A DNA stretch of 64,000 nucleotides from Methanosarcina siciliae T4/M (GCF_000970085.1 NZ_CP009506.1:248001-312000), one strand, 5' to 3'; shown: positions 52,672 through 61,687, counted from the stretch's first letter. Notes: generated by a model from the letters alone, not told the origin. Numbers and translations are program-made.

Positions 52672-53613
52672 TCAGCCGTATCTTATCCGTGGGTCCAGAT
52701 GCGTATAGAGCATATCCACAAAGAAATGCACGAGGAGGAACATCGTAACAATGGCAAGCACGCAGCCCTGGACCATTGGCAGGTCCCTGGCCGAGATCGA
52801 ATCCACAAGCAGGCTTCCTATCCCCGGCCAGGCAAAGATCTTTTCAATCACAACTGTTCCTCCAAGCAGGCTTCCCATCTGAAACCCGATCACCGTGATA
52901 ACAGGGAGCATGGCGTTTTTAAGGGCATGTAGGCTTATGACCCTCCATACTGGGAGCCCTTTGGCTTTTGCAAACCTGATGTATTCCTGTCCCAGGGTTT
53001 CAAGCATGCTTGTCCTGGTGACCCTCATAACCGCAGCAACGGAATGGAGGGACAGGGCTGCTGCGGGCAAAAGCAGGTTTTCCAGGCTCCCGTACCCTGA
53101 AACGGGGACAAGTTTCAGCTTCAGGGAAAATACCAGGATAAGAATCAGAGCTACCCAGAATCCGGGCATTGAAACCCCAAAAAGCGTTGCAATCCTGAGG
53201 ACGTGGTCCGAAATCCGGTTTTCCCGAAGGGCGGAATAAATTCCCAGATTCAGTCCAACAAGCACTGAAAGGGCCATACTTGCTCCCGCAAGCTCGATCG
53301 TTGCAGGCAGCCTCAAAGCCAGGAGGTAAAGGACAGGTTTCTTAAAGACATAGGAAGTCCCGATGTCTCCTCTCAATACGGCCTCTTTTATCCACCTGAA
53401 GAACTGCAGGTAAAGAGGGTCATCAAGGTCGTATCTGCTTGAGATCTGCTGAATCTGTTCTTCGGTTACGCTCTCCTCCAGCCCTACGAAAGTATGTTTG
53501 ATAATCAGCTCGGCTGTACCCCCGGGAATCACGTTCATAAGAAAAAAGGTCAGGGCACAGGCTGCAAAAAGCGTAAGTGCCATGAAACCCGCCCTTTTCA
53601 AAAAATATTTCAT
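52672..53613 (-). CDS. nickel/peptide-type ABC transporter permease (NikB/DppB type)
   Basis: 313 residues, six membrane helices. Starts with LKRAGFMALTLFAACALTFF and GGTAELI, and has RYDLDDPLYLQFFRWIKEAV, all typical of DppB/NikB. EAA loop is KGLPVWRVISLHALKNAMLP. Ribosome site GAGGATAAAGC. About 127 bp separate it from the binding-protein gene. Confidence 0.92.
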   Translation of the reverse strand: MKYFLKRAGFMALTLFAACALTFFLMNVIPGGTAELIIKHTFVGLEESVTEEQIQQISSRYDLDDPLYLQFFRWIKEAVLRGDIGTSYVFKKPVLYLLALRLPATIELAGASMALSVLVGLNLGIYSALRENRISDHVLRIATLFGVSMPGFWVALILILVFSLKLKLVPVSGYGSLENLLLPAAALSLHSVAAVMRVTRTSMLETLGQEYIRFAKAKGLPVWRVISLHALKNAMLPVITVIGFQMGSLLGGTVVIEKIFAWPGIGSLLVDSISARDLPMVQGCVLAIVTMFLLVHFFVDMLYTHLDPRIRYG

Positions 53614-53739
53614 GCTTTATCCTCATGCGAACAGAGGGCAACCCCCCTCGTTCTTTACGTTTTACTTTGAATGGGGAGAAACTCAGGGTACGGGCTTGAA
53701 ACCCGTAACCTTTTGAGATTTCCTCTTTTCACTCCTTTT

Positions 53740-55380
53740 TTACTTCTCGAGATACATATCGGCGTTTATCCGGTAGTCATGAGCTGTCGGGTCGAAGACA
53801 TACCCTTTTACATAGTCCTTCTTGACTATTGCGCAGCCATAGTAAGCCACAATGATCATGGGCTGTTCGTCGTACACAATAGCTTCGACTTCATTGAACT
53901 TCTTGTAGCGTTCTTCAAGGTCCGTTATCTTCCTGGCTTCCGTAATCAGGGCATCTACTTCCGGATTGGAATAGCCGGGTCCGTTGTCAGGTCCGTCTGT
54001 CATGTACCAGTTTGTCAGGATATATTCGGGGTCCGGGACCATTGCAATGTTGTAGGCGGCAAGGTAAAGGTCCCAGTTGCCTTTTTCTTTCCTGTCATTG
54101 ATTGCCCCCATCTCCATTACTTCTGTCTCCACATCTATGCCTGCTTCCCTCAGCTGGGCAGCCATAGCTTCAGCCATCGGAGGAAGGCCCGGCCTTGCGG
54201 AATAGGTCATCATGTTGAGCTTGAGGGGTTCTCCGTCTTTGTCTCTTATCCCGTTCCCATCGGTGTCTACCCAGCCTGCGGCTGTCAGGAGTTCATCGGC
54301 TTTTTCAAGGTCTCTGGTGTAAGGGCTCAGGCTCTGATTTGCCCAGACCATCGTGGGAAGGAAGGGGCCTGCAGCGGCTTCCCCTACATTGTAGAGCACG
54401 TGTTCCACAATCCCGGCCCTGTCAATTGCATAGGACATCGCCTGCCTGACTCTTACGTCTTCAAGGGGCTCATGGTTCAGGTTGACATCGATTTTGTAAA
54501 CCCTGGGAGTCTTGTACTTCTCAACATTAATGCCTTCTATAGCGTCAATCCGGTCCGTTTCACTGTAGGGTACATCTACGGTAAAGTCAACTTCCCCGTT
54601 TTCGATTGCCATCGCCCTTGTGTTCGGGTCAGGTATCCCTTTAAGGATCATCTTATCAAGCCCGACTTCTCCTCCCCACCAGTTTTCGTTCTTGACTACA
54701 GTGAGGACTCTGGTCTGCTCGTCAAAGGATTCGAACTTATACGGGCCTGTTCCTATGGGCTTTACGAACTCGCCGGCTTCGTCAAAAGAAGAGGGACTTA
54801 TTACGGCGGTATCGGGGTAGTGGAGAATTCCGGGCAGGATGGGATTGATTTCCGTGGTTTTGATTTTGAGGGTATGGTTGTCAACGACTTCCATGGAGTC
54901 TATCTTGAGCATGGAATCGACCCTCGGGTTTGCTTCAATGACTTTTTCCAGGGTGAATTTGACTTCATTTGCAGTCATCGGGCTTCCGTCATGGAATGTG
55001 ACATTCTCTCTTAGTTTGAACTCCCAGGTATTTTCATCAAGCTGCTCCCAGGAAGTAGCAAGCCCGGGCTTCAGGGAAAAATCTTCGTTTGCTCCGACAA
55101 GAGTCTCGGTCACGGCAGCTTTCTCGCAGATCAGCGTTCCGCCATCTCCGTCAATAGTATTGATCGTGTCTATTTCCCACATCTCTCCAAGTATGAGGGT
55201 ATTCGCTTCGGAGTCTTCTTCTACCTGGGAGGCTCCTTCCGATCCGGAGGCAAGGTCCATCCCGGAGACTTCTTCCTGTGCTCCGCTTTCTTCGGTGCTG
55301 CTGCACCCGGAAGTCGCAAGGACGGCACAGGTCAGCGAGATAATTAACAATATAAGCAGGGGGGAATTTTTTTTCTTCAT
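53740..55380 (-). CDS. nickel/peptide-type ABC transporter substrate-binding lipoprotein
   Basis: 546 residues from ATG 55380, which has GGAG 8 nt upstream; the longer ORF start (55461) lies in the methyltransferase end. Lipobox LATSGC at about residue 25. SBP family 5 fold: ENVTFHDGSPMTANEVKFTL, PIGTGPYKFESFDEQTRVLT, VRQAMSYAIDRAGIVEHVLY. The family binds peptides, nickel, nickel-chelates or opine metallophores; residues that would decide are not certain. It is the second gene of the operon, after a methyltransferase, with NikR-like sites upstream. Confidence 0.9.
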   Translation of the reverse strand: MKKKNSPLLILLIISLTCAVLATSGCSSTEESGAQEEVSGMDLASGSEGASQVEEDSEANTLILGEMWEIDTINTIDGDGGTLICEKAAVTETLVGANEDFSLKPGLATSWEQLDENTWEFKLRENVTFHDGSPMTANEVKFTLEKVIEANPRVDSMLKIDSMEVVDNHTLKIKTTEINPILPGILHYPDTAVISPSSFDEAGEFVKPIGTGPYKFESFDEQTRVLTVVKNENWWGGEVGLDKMILKGIPDPNTRAMAIENGEVDFTVDVPYSETDRIDAIEGINVEKYKTPRVYKIDVNLNHEPLEDVRVRQAMSYAIDRAGIVEHVLYNVGEAAAGPFLPTMVWANQSLSPYTRDLEKADELLTAAGWVDTDGNGIRDKDGEPLKLNMMTYSARPGLPPMAEAMAAQLREAGIDVETEVMEMGAINDRKEKGNWDLYLAAYNIAMVPDPEYILTNWYMTDGPDNGPGYSNPEVDALITEARKITDLEERYKKFNEVEAIVYDEQPMIIVAYYGCAIVKKDYVKGYVFDPTAHDYRINADMYLEK

Positions 55381-55408
55381 TTCGGAATCTCCACTGTTTT
55401 TGTGATTT

Positions 55409-56176
55409 TTATTTCCGGCCGCAGATGAGATAATACTGATAATTGCGTACAACCCGTTCACCTAAAGGCATGTTTTCTTTCTGGGCCTTCCGAACCTCTT
55501 TCAGGTCAAAAATCCGGATTTCCTCAAAACCCGAAGCTGCCAGGTATTCTTTCACTTTTTCAAGGGGAGCTCCTCCGGCATGGGGGAGCCGGGCTTTGAG
55601 TTCCTCGGAATATCCGGCGTGTCCTTTTCTGGGGTTTTTTCTTTCAAGAAGCAGGGTCAAAAAGGCGCCTACGTTTTTGCGAGCCCTGTCTCTCAGGGTT
55701 CCTCTGTCCCATACTCCGTCGATGATCACAACTTTCCCATTTTTTCGGAGCACCCGGCCCCAGTTTTCCACAGCTTTTTTCGGGTCCGGAAGGGTCCAGA
55801 GCAGGTGGCGGCTGAATACAATATCAAAAGAAGAAGGCTCAAAAGGAGGGTTTTCCGCATCTCCTTCTCCAAAAGTTATGTCAGCCCCACAGGCTTCAGC
55901 CTTTGCTTTCGCGGTTTTTAGCATTTTTCCGGAAATATCGATTCCCGTAACTCTGTACCCCATCTCCGCAAAGAGCAGGCTTAGCTCTCCTGTTCCGCAG
56001 CCGACATCAAGAATTTTCAAGTCTTTTCCCGGAAAAACCTCCCGAAAAGCACGTTTCCAGGCATCTCTTTCTTTTTGACTCTGGATCCCGTGTCCTGTAT
56101 GGGTATCAAAAGTTTCGGACGCAAGGTCCCACCTATTGGCCACCATTTCTTTAATCTGGATTTCTGATGAAGACAT
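55409..56176 (-). CDS. SAM-dependent methyltransferase, first gene of the importer operon
   Basis: 255 residues from ATG 56176 (a TTG lies directly before it). Motif I is ILDVGCGTGELSLLFAEMGY (about 55-74), then VTGIDISGKMLKTAKAKA and GEGDAENPPFEPSSFDIVFS. Close paralogue of the operon's last gene, including the shared WDLASETFDTHTGHGIQSQK / WDVSSETYDSHEGHGIQSEM N-terminus and the SRHLLWTLPDP / NRHLLWTLPHP motif. The pair probably arose by duplication and now brackets the importer. Acceptor substrate unknown. The promoter region holds GTATTAC-type sites. Confidence 0.85.
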   Translation of the reverse strand: MSSSEIQIKEMVANRWDLASETFDTHTGHGIQSQKERDAWKRAFREVFPGKDLKILDVGCGTGELSLLFAEMGYRVTGIDISGKMLKTAKAKAEACGADITFGEGDAENPPFEPSSFDIVFSRHLLWTLPDPKKAVENWGRVLRKNGKVVIIDGVWDRGTLRDRARKNVGAFLTLLLERKNPRKGHAGYSEELKARLPHAGGAPLEKVKEYLAASGFEEIRIFDLKEVRKAQKENMPLGERVVRNYQYYLICGRK

Positions 56177-56219
56177 CAACCAGTACTTACATATCTTACA
56201 ATTAATAATTTTCTATTTT

Positions 56220-56273
56220 GTAATACTAGTTGTAATTAAAATATATTTTTGTATTACTAAATTATAGTAATTA
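56220..56273 (-). promoter_or_regulatory. GTAATAC and GTATTAC half-sites near the operon promoter
   Basis: GTAATAC at 56220-56226 and GTATTAC at 56251-56257 face each other, and GTAATTA follows at 56267-56273. The first lies next to a TATA-like AATTATTAAT about 15-25 bp upstream of the methyltransferase ATG. The half-site resembles the GTRTTAY/RTAAYAC elements described for NikR-type regulators. Confidence 0.4.
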
Positions 56274-56313
56274 TTTTTTAAAAGATACAAAAATGATATT
56301 AATTTCTTTTAAG

Positions 56314-56342
56314 GTATTACTGATTTTAAAGGATAGTAATGA
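56314..56342. promoter_or_regulatory. NikR-like palindrome GTATTAC-N15-GTAATGA
   Basis: Half-sites at 56314-56320 and 56336-56342 with a 15-nt spacer, the geometry reported for NikR operators; one arm has a mismatch. It is about 140 bp upstream of the operon's first gene. No nikR gene is in the window. Confidence 0.4.
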
Positions 56343-56426
56343 TTCCCGGAGGTCTTAATGACGCGAGGATCTTACTGCAAGCCTTATCTAAAAAAGAATT
56401 CTTTCTCAGGCCACCCGAGTTTCGCT

Positions 56427-56536
56427 TCCCGAATTTCGCTTCGGGATCACAGAAAATCGGAGATTTTCTGGGAGTTGCGATGTAATCGCAACAGCACGAG
56501 GTCCTTTTCGCTTCGCTCCACTTCGCTCAAGAGGAC
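56427..56536. ncRNA. array of four consecutive stem-loops
   Basis: Stem 1 TCCCGAA/TTCGGGA (56427-56446), stem 2 CAGAAAATC/GATTTTCTG (56450-56470) and stem 3 GTTGCGAT/ATCGCAAC (56474-56492) are perfect and separated by only 3 nt each. Stem 4 GTCCTTTT/AAGAGGAC (56501-56536, one G-U) encloses a repeated CTTCGCTC. It is GC-richer than the surroundings. It may be a structured RNA or a palindromic repeat family; I cannot place it in a known class. Confidence 0.5.
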
Positions 56537-56727
56537 TACCTGATAGGTTTACGCCTCGGGAGTACTCTGTATGTTTCGCGCCGCTCAAGCAGACTACTTT
56601 ATACTACTTTATATTAGAGTAAGGGTTGGGAGCTAAGCTCAAGCAGACGATTATGAGAAATAGTGAGTTTCGCTCTCTCGCCGCAGGAGAGTGAAGGGCT
56701 ACCAGATAAGCTGACAAGGGCACTGTA

Positions 56728-56783
56728 TTTCTTAGTAAAACTTTCTTAGTAAAACTTTCTTAGTAAAACTTTCTTAGTAAAAC
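56728..56783 (+). repeat. 14-bp tandem repeat, four copies
   Basis: TTTCTTAGTAAAAC repeated four times exactly. Located between the stem-loop array and the fmd promoter region. Confidence 0.95.
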
Positions 56784-57354
56784 ACGATGTTCCCAGGGTA
56801 AGAACAGTATCTTCGGATATTTTTTTCATTGTGGGTGAGACGATTTCAGCTCTGCTGGAAGTAGAATCGCAAAACAAAAGATTCCGGGGCAGGACTAAAA
56901 ATCCTGATTATTTTGATCCATTGCTTCAAAAAATCCTCTTTTTCGGCTTTTTCGCTGAGAAGGACCTTTTTAAAACTCTATTTTTTGCTTTTCTGCTCTT
57001 TGGGGGAAAATCTTTTCTCAATCGATAATTTTATAAAATACCTGTTTATATATTTTGAGCGCAAGAGTCCTGTCTTCCGTTTTTATAGATATGTCTATCC
57101 TTGCATATCTGGAAGCTGCAGAGTGTATTCTGGCCGGGTTTCTTTCCGATGCCAGGGGAGTTTGACCTCCCGGAGAGTCCTATCTCTCCTAATGGAGTTT
57201 CGTCCGTCTGAATCATCCAAAAATGAAGAATTTCTGTCAAGAAGTCAATTATAAGTAAAGTGCATCCTTCTGTGTTATGTTGGAATTTACATAATGTGCC
57301 TTCAGATAACACAGTTGTCTGGCATTTACTCTGTATTGACGTTGATATCTCTGT

Positions 57355-57378
57355 CGTTATGTTTATTTAAACATAACG
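57355..57378. promoter_or_regulatory. ModE-box-like palindrome upstream of fmdE
   Basis: Arms CGTTATGTTTA and TAAACATAACG (11 bp each, perfect) around TT. The outer CGTTAT/ATAACG matches the ends of the E. coli-type ModE box. Its core TTTATTTAAA could serve as the TATA element, so bound protein would block transcription. It ends 57 bp before the fmdE ATG. A ModE gene is present at 35.4 kb. Confidence 0.55.
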
Positions 57379-57434
57379 GTAAGCCTGTGGCGGTGTATAC
57401 ATTGCATAAGAATTCAGATTCAGAAAAAACCAAT

Positions 57435-58004
57435 ATGGAAGCGATTCTGAAGCAGGTGAAGGACCCTGAGTTGCTTTCGCAGATTGAAAAGGTCGTCCCC
57501 TTTCACGGTTTCCTTACCTCAGGGGCATTAATCGGAATCCAGATGCTCAATATTGCAAAAAGGGAGCTCGATGTCCGGGACGGGGAGCGCATATACGTGA
57601 CCTGCGAAACAAAAAGCTGCATGCCTGATCCTTTCCAGATCCTTGCCGGAGCTACTATCGGAAACAACGGGTTGAAGATCAATAACCTGGGAAAGATGGC
57701 GGTAACGGTAAATAAACAGGCGCCTGAGGGGGTTCGCGGCATAAAAGGTGTCCGGATTTATCTCGACCCTGAGAAGACAAAGGACTATCCCAAACTCCAC
57801 GCCTGGTACCTGAACACTGAAAAGCTTCCTCATGAAGAGGTCGTGCCCATCCTTCTGGCTGCAGGAGAAAAGGTGTATTCCTGGAAACCTGTGGAGCTGG
57901 AAGTCCCGGTCCGGAAGAAAAAAAGGATAATGTGCTGTAAAAAGTGCGGTGAAATGTTCGTTCAATATGATAATGAGCTGCTGTGCGGCGGATGCACAGA
58001 ATAA
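57435..58004 (+). CDS. fmdE: formylmethanofuran dehydrogenase subunit E
   Basis: 189 residues from ATG 57435. The open frame reaches back to 57294, but that part overlaps the palindrome and is not conserved-looking. FmdE-family marks are HGFLTSGALIGIQMLNIAKR, TCETKSCMPDPFQILAGATI and a C-terminal zinc ribbon (CCKKCGE, CGGC). First gene of fmdEFACDB. FmdE is an accessory subunit of unclear mechanism, present in Mo-type operons. No clear ribosome site, so the start is less certain. Confidence 0.88.
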   Translation: MEAILKQVKDPELLSQIEKVVPFHGFLTSGALIGIQMLNIAKRELDVRDGERIYVTCETKSCMPDPFQILAGATIGNNGLKINNLGKMAVTVNKQAPEGVRGIKGVRIYLDPEKTKDYPKLHAWYLNTEKLPHEEVVPILLAAGEKVYSWKPVELEVPVRKKKRIMCCKKCGEMFVQYDNELLCGGCTE

Positions 58005-58022
58005 CGCTGAGAGGTAAGCAAA

Positions 58023-59063
58023 ATGCAAGATGATATGCGATTGTCTGTCTTTTCCGAAAAAAAAGACAGGCAGCTGGTCTATAAGCCTGAAATATGCATT
58101 GGCTGCGGGACCTGCGTACAGGCATGCCCCAAAGGTGTCCTTTCCGTAGGAGCCGTGGGAGCTGTAGCTAGAGGGCTTCTGGATGCGGACTTTCTGGAAA
58201 TGACGAAAAGAGACGAATGCCTTGTCTGCGGGATCTGCGCAAGGGTTTGCCCCACAGGAGCCCTTGAACTGAGGCAGGAAGGTAAGCCCCTCAATGACAC
58301 ATCCTATATCTCAAAGGCCGTGAAGCCGACTTCAGTAAACGAAAATTGTGTCCACTGCGGGCTCTGTGAGGATATCTGCCCTCAGGGCTGTATTGAGGTA
58401 ATCCGGGAGATTTCAGGGGATGGAAGCCTGAAACTGGTCGGAAAGACCGATATTGATACAGAGTGCTGTGTCCACTGTGGCTGGTGTGCTGCGGTCTGTC
58501 CCGTAGACGCCATTTCCGTGGAAAAACCCTTTGCAGGGACCTGGACCCGGGCAGAAGATGTCTGCCAGACCTGCCACACCTGTATTGATGTCTGTCCTGC
58601 AAATGCCATATTCAATAAAAAAGCCAAATCCGGAGAAAGAGTCGAAAAGATTACTCACCGGCCCGATGCCTGTATTTACTGCGGGGCCTGTGCGGTTTCC
58701 TGTCCTGTAGATGCTATTGATGTCCGAAAAACCGCAATTCTGCCGGAGATGGAGAAAAAAGGTCCTCTCGAGAAAAAACTGCTCGACGCCCCGGTCCCCG
58801 AAGCCCTGCTCCGCACTCGCCTGGAAACGGATGAAGCTGCATGTCTGGGCTGTGGGAACTGTGTGATCGTCTGTCCTGTAAACGCTCTCAATAACCGTGA
58901 ACTTGCTTCAGGGTACCTCAACGACATGGACGAAAAAGCTCTCCTTGAGGTCAGGAACGGGAAAGTTTCGGTTGTAAACCAGGACGTGTGCGGAGGAGAC
59001 GGGACCTGCGCTCTTATCTGCCCTGTAAATGCTATCTGGCTTGTGAAAAAAGAGGTGGAATAA
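58023..59063 (+). CDS. fmdF: formylmethanofuran dehydrogenase subunit F, polyferredoxin
   Basis: 346 residues with eight ferredoxin motifs, of which seven are complete CxxCxxCxxxCP. The last (CGGDGTCALICP) has Asp where the second Cys is expected, so the eighth cluster may be [3Fe-4S], Asp-ligated or absent. This subunit wires electrons to and from the active-site subunit B of formylmethanofuran dehydrogenase. Ribosome site GAGAGGTAAGC. The stop is directly followed by the fmdA ATG. Confidence 0.95.
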   Translation: MQDDMRLSVFSEKKDRQLVYKPEICIGCGTCVQACPKGVLSVGAVGAVARGLLDADFLEMTKRDECLVCGICARVCPTGALELRQEGKPLNDTSYISKAVKPTSVNENCVHCGLCEDICPQGCIEVIREISGDGSLKLVGKTDIDTECCVHCGWCAAVCPVDAISVEKPFAGTWTRAEDVCQTCHTCIDVCPANAIFNKKAKSGERVEKITHRPDACIYCGACAVSCPVDAIDVRKTAILPEMEKKGPLEKKLLDAPVPEALLRTRLETDEAACLGCGNCVIVCPVNALNNRELASGYLNDMDEKALLEVRNGKVSVVNQDVCGGDGTCALICPVNAIWLVKKEVE

Positions 59064-60817
59064 ATGGCAGGAACAATTGCAATCAAGAACGGATACGTCT
59101 TTGATCCCCTCAACGAAATAAACGGGGAGAAAATGGACATCTTCGTCAGAGACGGAAAAGTCGTAAAAGAGCTTTCGGCCGCCGAGATGAAAGAGGCAAA
59201 GGTTATCGATGCCTCAGGCATGACCGTTATGCCGGGTGGGGTTGACTCCCATTCCCACGTTGCGGGGGCAAAAGTTAATGCCGGCAGGTCGATGCGTCCT
59301 GAAGACCATTATAAAGCAAATCTTAATAAAACCGCACTCACCCATTCAGGTTCGGGTTATACTGTTCCTTCCGTCTTCAAACAGGGATATGATTACGCAG
59401 CAATGGGCTATACAACTGTTTTTGAAGCTGCGGTCCCTCCTCTTGAGGCTCGCCATACTCATGAAGAGATGCGTGCAACCCCTCTCCTTGATATGGGGGG
59501 TTATCTTGTTCTCGGAAACAACTTCTTTTTGATGCGCTATATCCGTAACGGGGACATGGAAAAAGCTGCTGCATATGTGGCCTGGATGATGAAGACCCAC
59601 AAGACCTACGGGATCAAATGTGTTAACCCTGCAGGCGTCGAAAACTGGGCCTGGGGTAAAAACGTAAGCGATCTTGACGAAGCCAACATTCACTTTGAGA
59701 TTACTCCAAGAGAGGTCATTAAAGGGCTTACTGAGATCAATGAAACCCTCGGGATGCCAATGCCAGTCCACCTGCATGCAAACAACCTGGGACACCCCGG
59801 CTGCTATGCAATTACCAAAGATTCTCTTAAAATCCCTGATGGCGTAAAGACAAAGCAGAGTATGGACGTGGAATGGGCAGAAACCAAAATCGACCCTTCA
59901 AGAGATCGTTCCGTATACCTTACTCACCTGATGTTTAACAGTTTTGCAGGCACTACCTGGGCAGACTGTGAGTCCGGTGTTAAAGACATTGCAGATTACA
60001 TCAATAACAGGGATCACGTAGTAATTGATAGCGGCTGCACCCCTTTCGGAGAAGCCACAGTTATGACAGGAGACGGACCCGCCATTCACGACCTTTACAC
60101 CCTTACAGGAAACAAGTGGTCAAACACCGACATTGAGATGGAGTGCGGGTCAGGTGTCATTCCCTTTACCTATCTCAAGTCCAACCCTGTACACAGCCTG
60201 CAGTGGGCAATGGGGCTTGAATGTCTTTTGCTTATCAATGACCCCTGGAAGACGATCATGACCACGGACAGCCCCAACGGTGGGCCGTTTACCAAATATC
60301 CTGAGGTGATGACCTGGATAATGTCCGAGGCTTTCAGGAAGCAGACCTTCGGTGAATGCCACAAGTGGGCAAATGACAGGAGTGCACTCGGAGGCGTAAA
60401 CCGTGAGCTTTCCCTCTATGACCTTGCGATCCTGACCCGGGCCAATCCTGCCAAGACAATTGGCATGGCTCACAGAAAAGGCTCTCTCGGAGTGGGCGCG
60501 GACGGAGATGTTACAGTCTACAACTTAAACCCGCAACAGCTTGACGCAAATAACTACGAAGCCCTCCTCCAGGCCTTCAGAAAGGCGGAATACACTGTAA
60601 AGGGCGGTGAAATCGTGGCGGTTAAAGGAGAGATTGTCTCCCTGCCTGAGAAGCGGACTTACTATTCCGAAGTTCACGTAGAAAATGAGCGGGAAAAGGA
60701 GATGCTGGCTGACGTGAAGGAATGGTTCACGTACTATACCCTGGCTTTGCCAACTACCCTACTCCAGAGAAATACCTGGCAAACCCGACTCCCATACAGG
60801 TAAATTGTGAGAGGTGA
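59064..60817 (+). CDS. fmdA: formylmethanofuran dehydrogenase subunit A, one-base frameshift near the end
   Basis: About 584 residues when corrected. An amidohydrolase-fold subunit that hydrolyses or forms formylmethanofuran at a binuclear zinc site; HSHVAGAK (about residues 58-65) is the HxH metal motif. Near 60743 one G is missing after CTGG. The uncorrected frame ends at 60803 with LALPTTLLQRNTWQTRLPYR. The +1 frame continues as FANYPTPEKYLANPTPIQVN, a natural FmdA end, to TGA 60815-60817, just before fmdC. So this is an indel, either real or a sequencing artefact. GAGGTGGAATAA carries the ribosome site. Confidence 0.93.
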
Positions 60818-60821
60818 AGGC

Positions 60822-61687
60822 ATGACAGAGGGAGTACTTATTAATAAAATGACCGAAACCGGAAAAAGTGCCGGAGAAATGGAAGAAGTAACGCTTATTC
60901 CTAAAAATCAATTGACATTAAACTGGAAGCAGACGTGATTACTCCTGACTCCTTTGCAGGCAAAAGTGCAGAAGAAATAGGAATGCTTTCCGTCTGGCAG
61001 GGGCCTACAACCTATCCTCTTTCCGATTTCTTTGAAGTAACAGGCAATGCAGGCAGTTCTGCCGCCGAGACCCTGGTCCGCATAAAAGGCGATGCAATGA
61101 GGATCAAAAGGATCGGAGAAGGCATGAGTGCAGGTAAAATTGAAATTGAGGGCTCTGCAGGTATGCATGTCGGGACCGGGATGAAAGGAGGCGAGATCGT
61201 CGTTTACGGAGATGCCGATTCCTGGGCTGGCATGGAAATGCTTGGTGGGCTCCTTCACATCAAGGGCAATGCCGGGGACCATGTGGGCTGTGCTTACAGA
61301 GGCAAGTGGCACGGCATGAAAGGCGGGTGCATAATTATCGGAGGCTCGGCCCGGCACCAGCTCGGCGGTGGCATGGACGGCGGCGAAATTCTGGTGGAAG
61401 GCAATGTTGAAGGCTTCTGCGGGATTCGCCAGAACGGCGGGCTCATTGTCGTAAAAGGCGGGGCTCTTCGCACAGTTGGAGTGGAAATGGCAGGCGGAAC
61501 CATAGTTGTCGGGGGAAAAATTCAGCGCTTCTCCCCGGGTTTCGAATTTGTGTCCATGGAAAACAAAGTCACTTCGGGTGAGACTGAGATAATAGGCGAG
61601 TTTAAGAAGTTCACAGGGGACTATGCGATCAGCAAGAGGGCAAAAGGAGCTCTCTATGTGTCTGCAGATGCAAACCCGGAGCTCTGA
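60822..61687 (+). CDS. fmdC: formylmethanofuran dehydrogenase subunit C, one-base frameshift near the start
   Basis: About 288 residues when corrected. ATG 60822 has a GAGAGGTGAAGG ribosome site and gives MTEGVLINK... to IPKNQ; at 60910 one A seems missing. The next frame continues as IDIKLEADVITPDSFAGKSA, the known FwdC/FmdC start region. Without correction the frame stops at 60939 and the rest could only start at an internal GTG (60935). The body has GxGxxxG-type repeats (GMHVGTGMKGGEIVVYG, HQLGGGMDGGEILVEG) of the glutamate-synthase alpha-like beta-helix. Start sites at 60849 or 60879 are alternatives. Confidence 0.93.

Larger units (their letters stand above)
56177..57434. other. 1.26-kb region between the importer operon and fmd
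   Basis: Contains NikR-like half-sites (56220-56342), an array of four stem-loops (56427-56536), a further hairpin-rich part to about 56720, a 14-bp tandem repeat (56728-56783) and the ModE-like palindrome (57355-57378). A TTTATATATTTTG box at about 57040-57052 is another possible promoter. Short ORFs here overlap the hairpins and are not coding-like. Confidence 0.5.

Noticed and set aside
53671..55014. 447-codon plus-strand ORF opposite the substrate-binding protein gene
   Set aside because: Shadow of a well-supported family-5 binding protein; the translation has no recognisable features.
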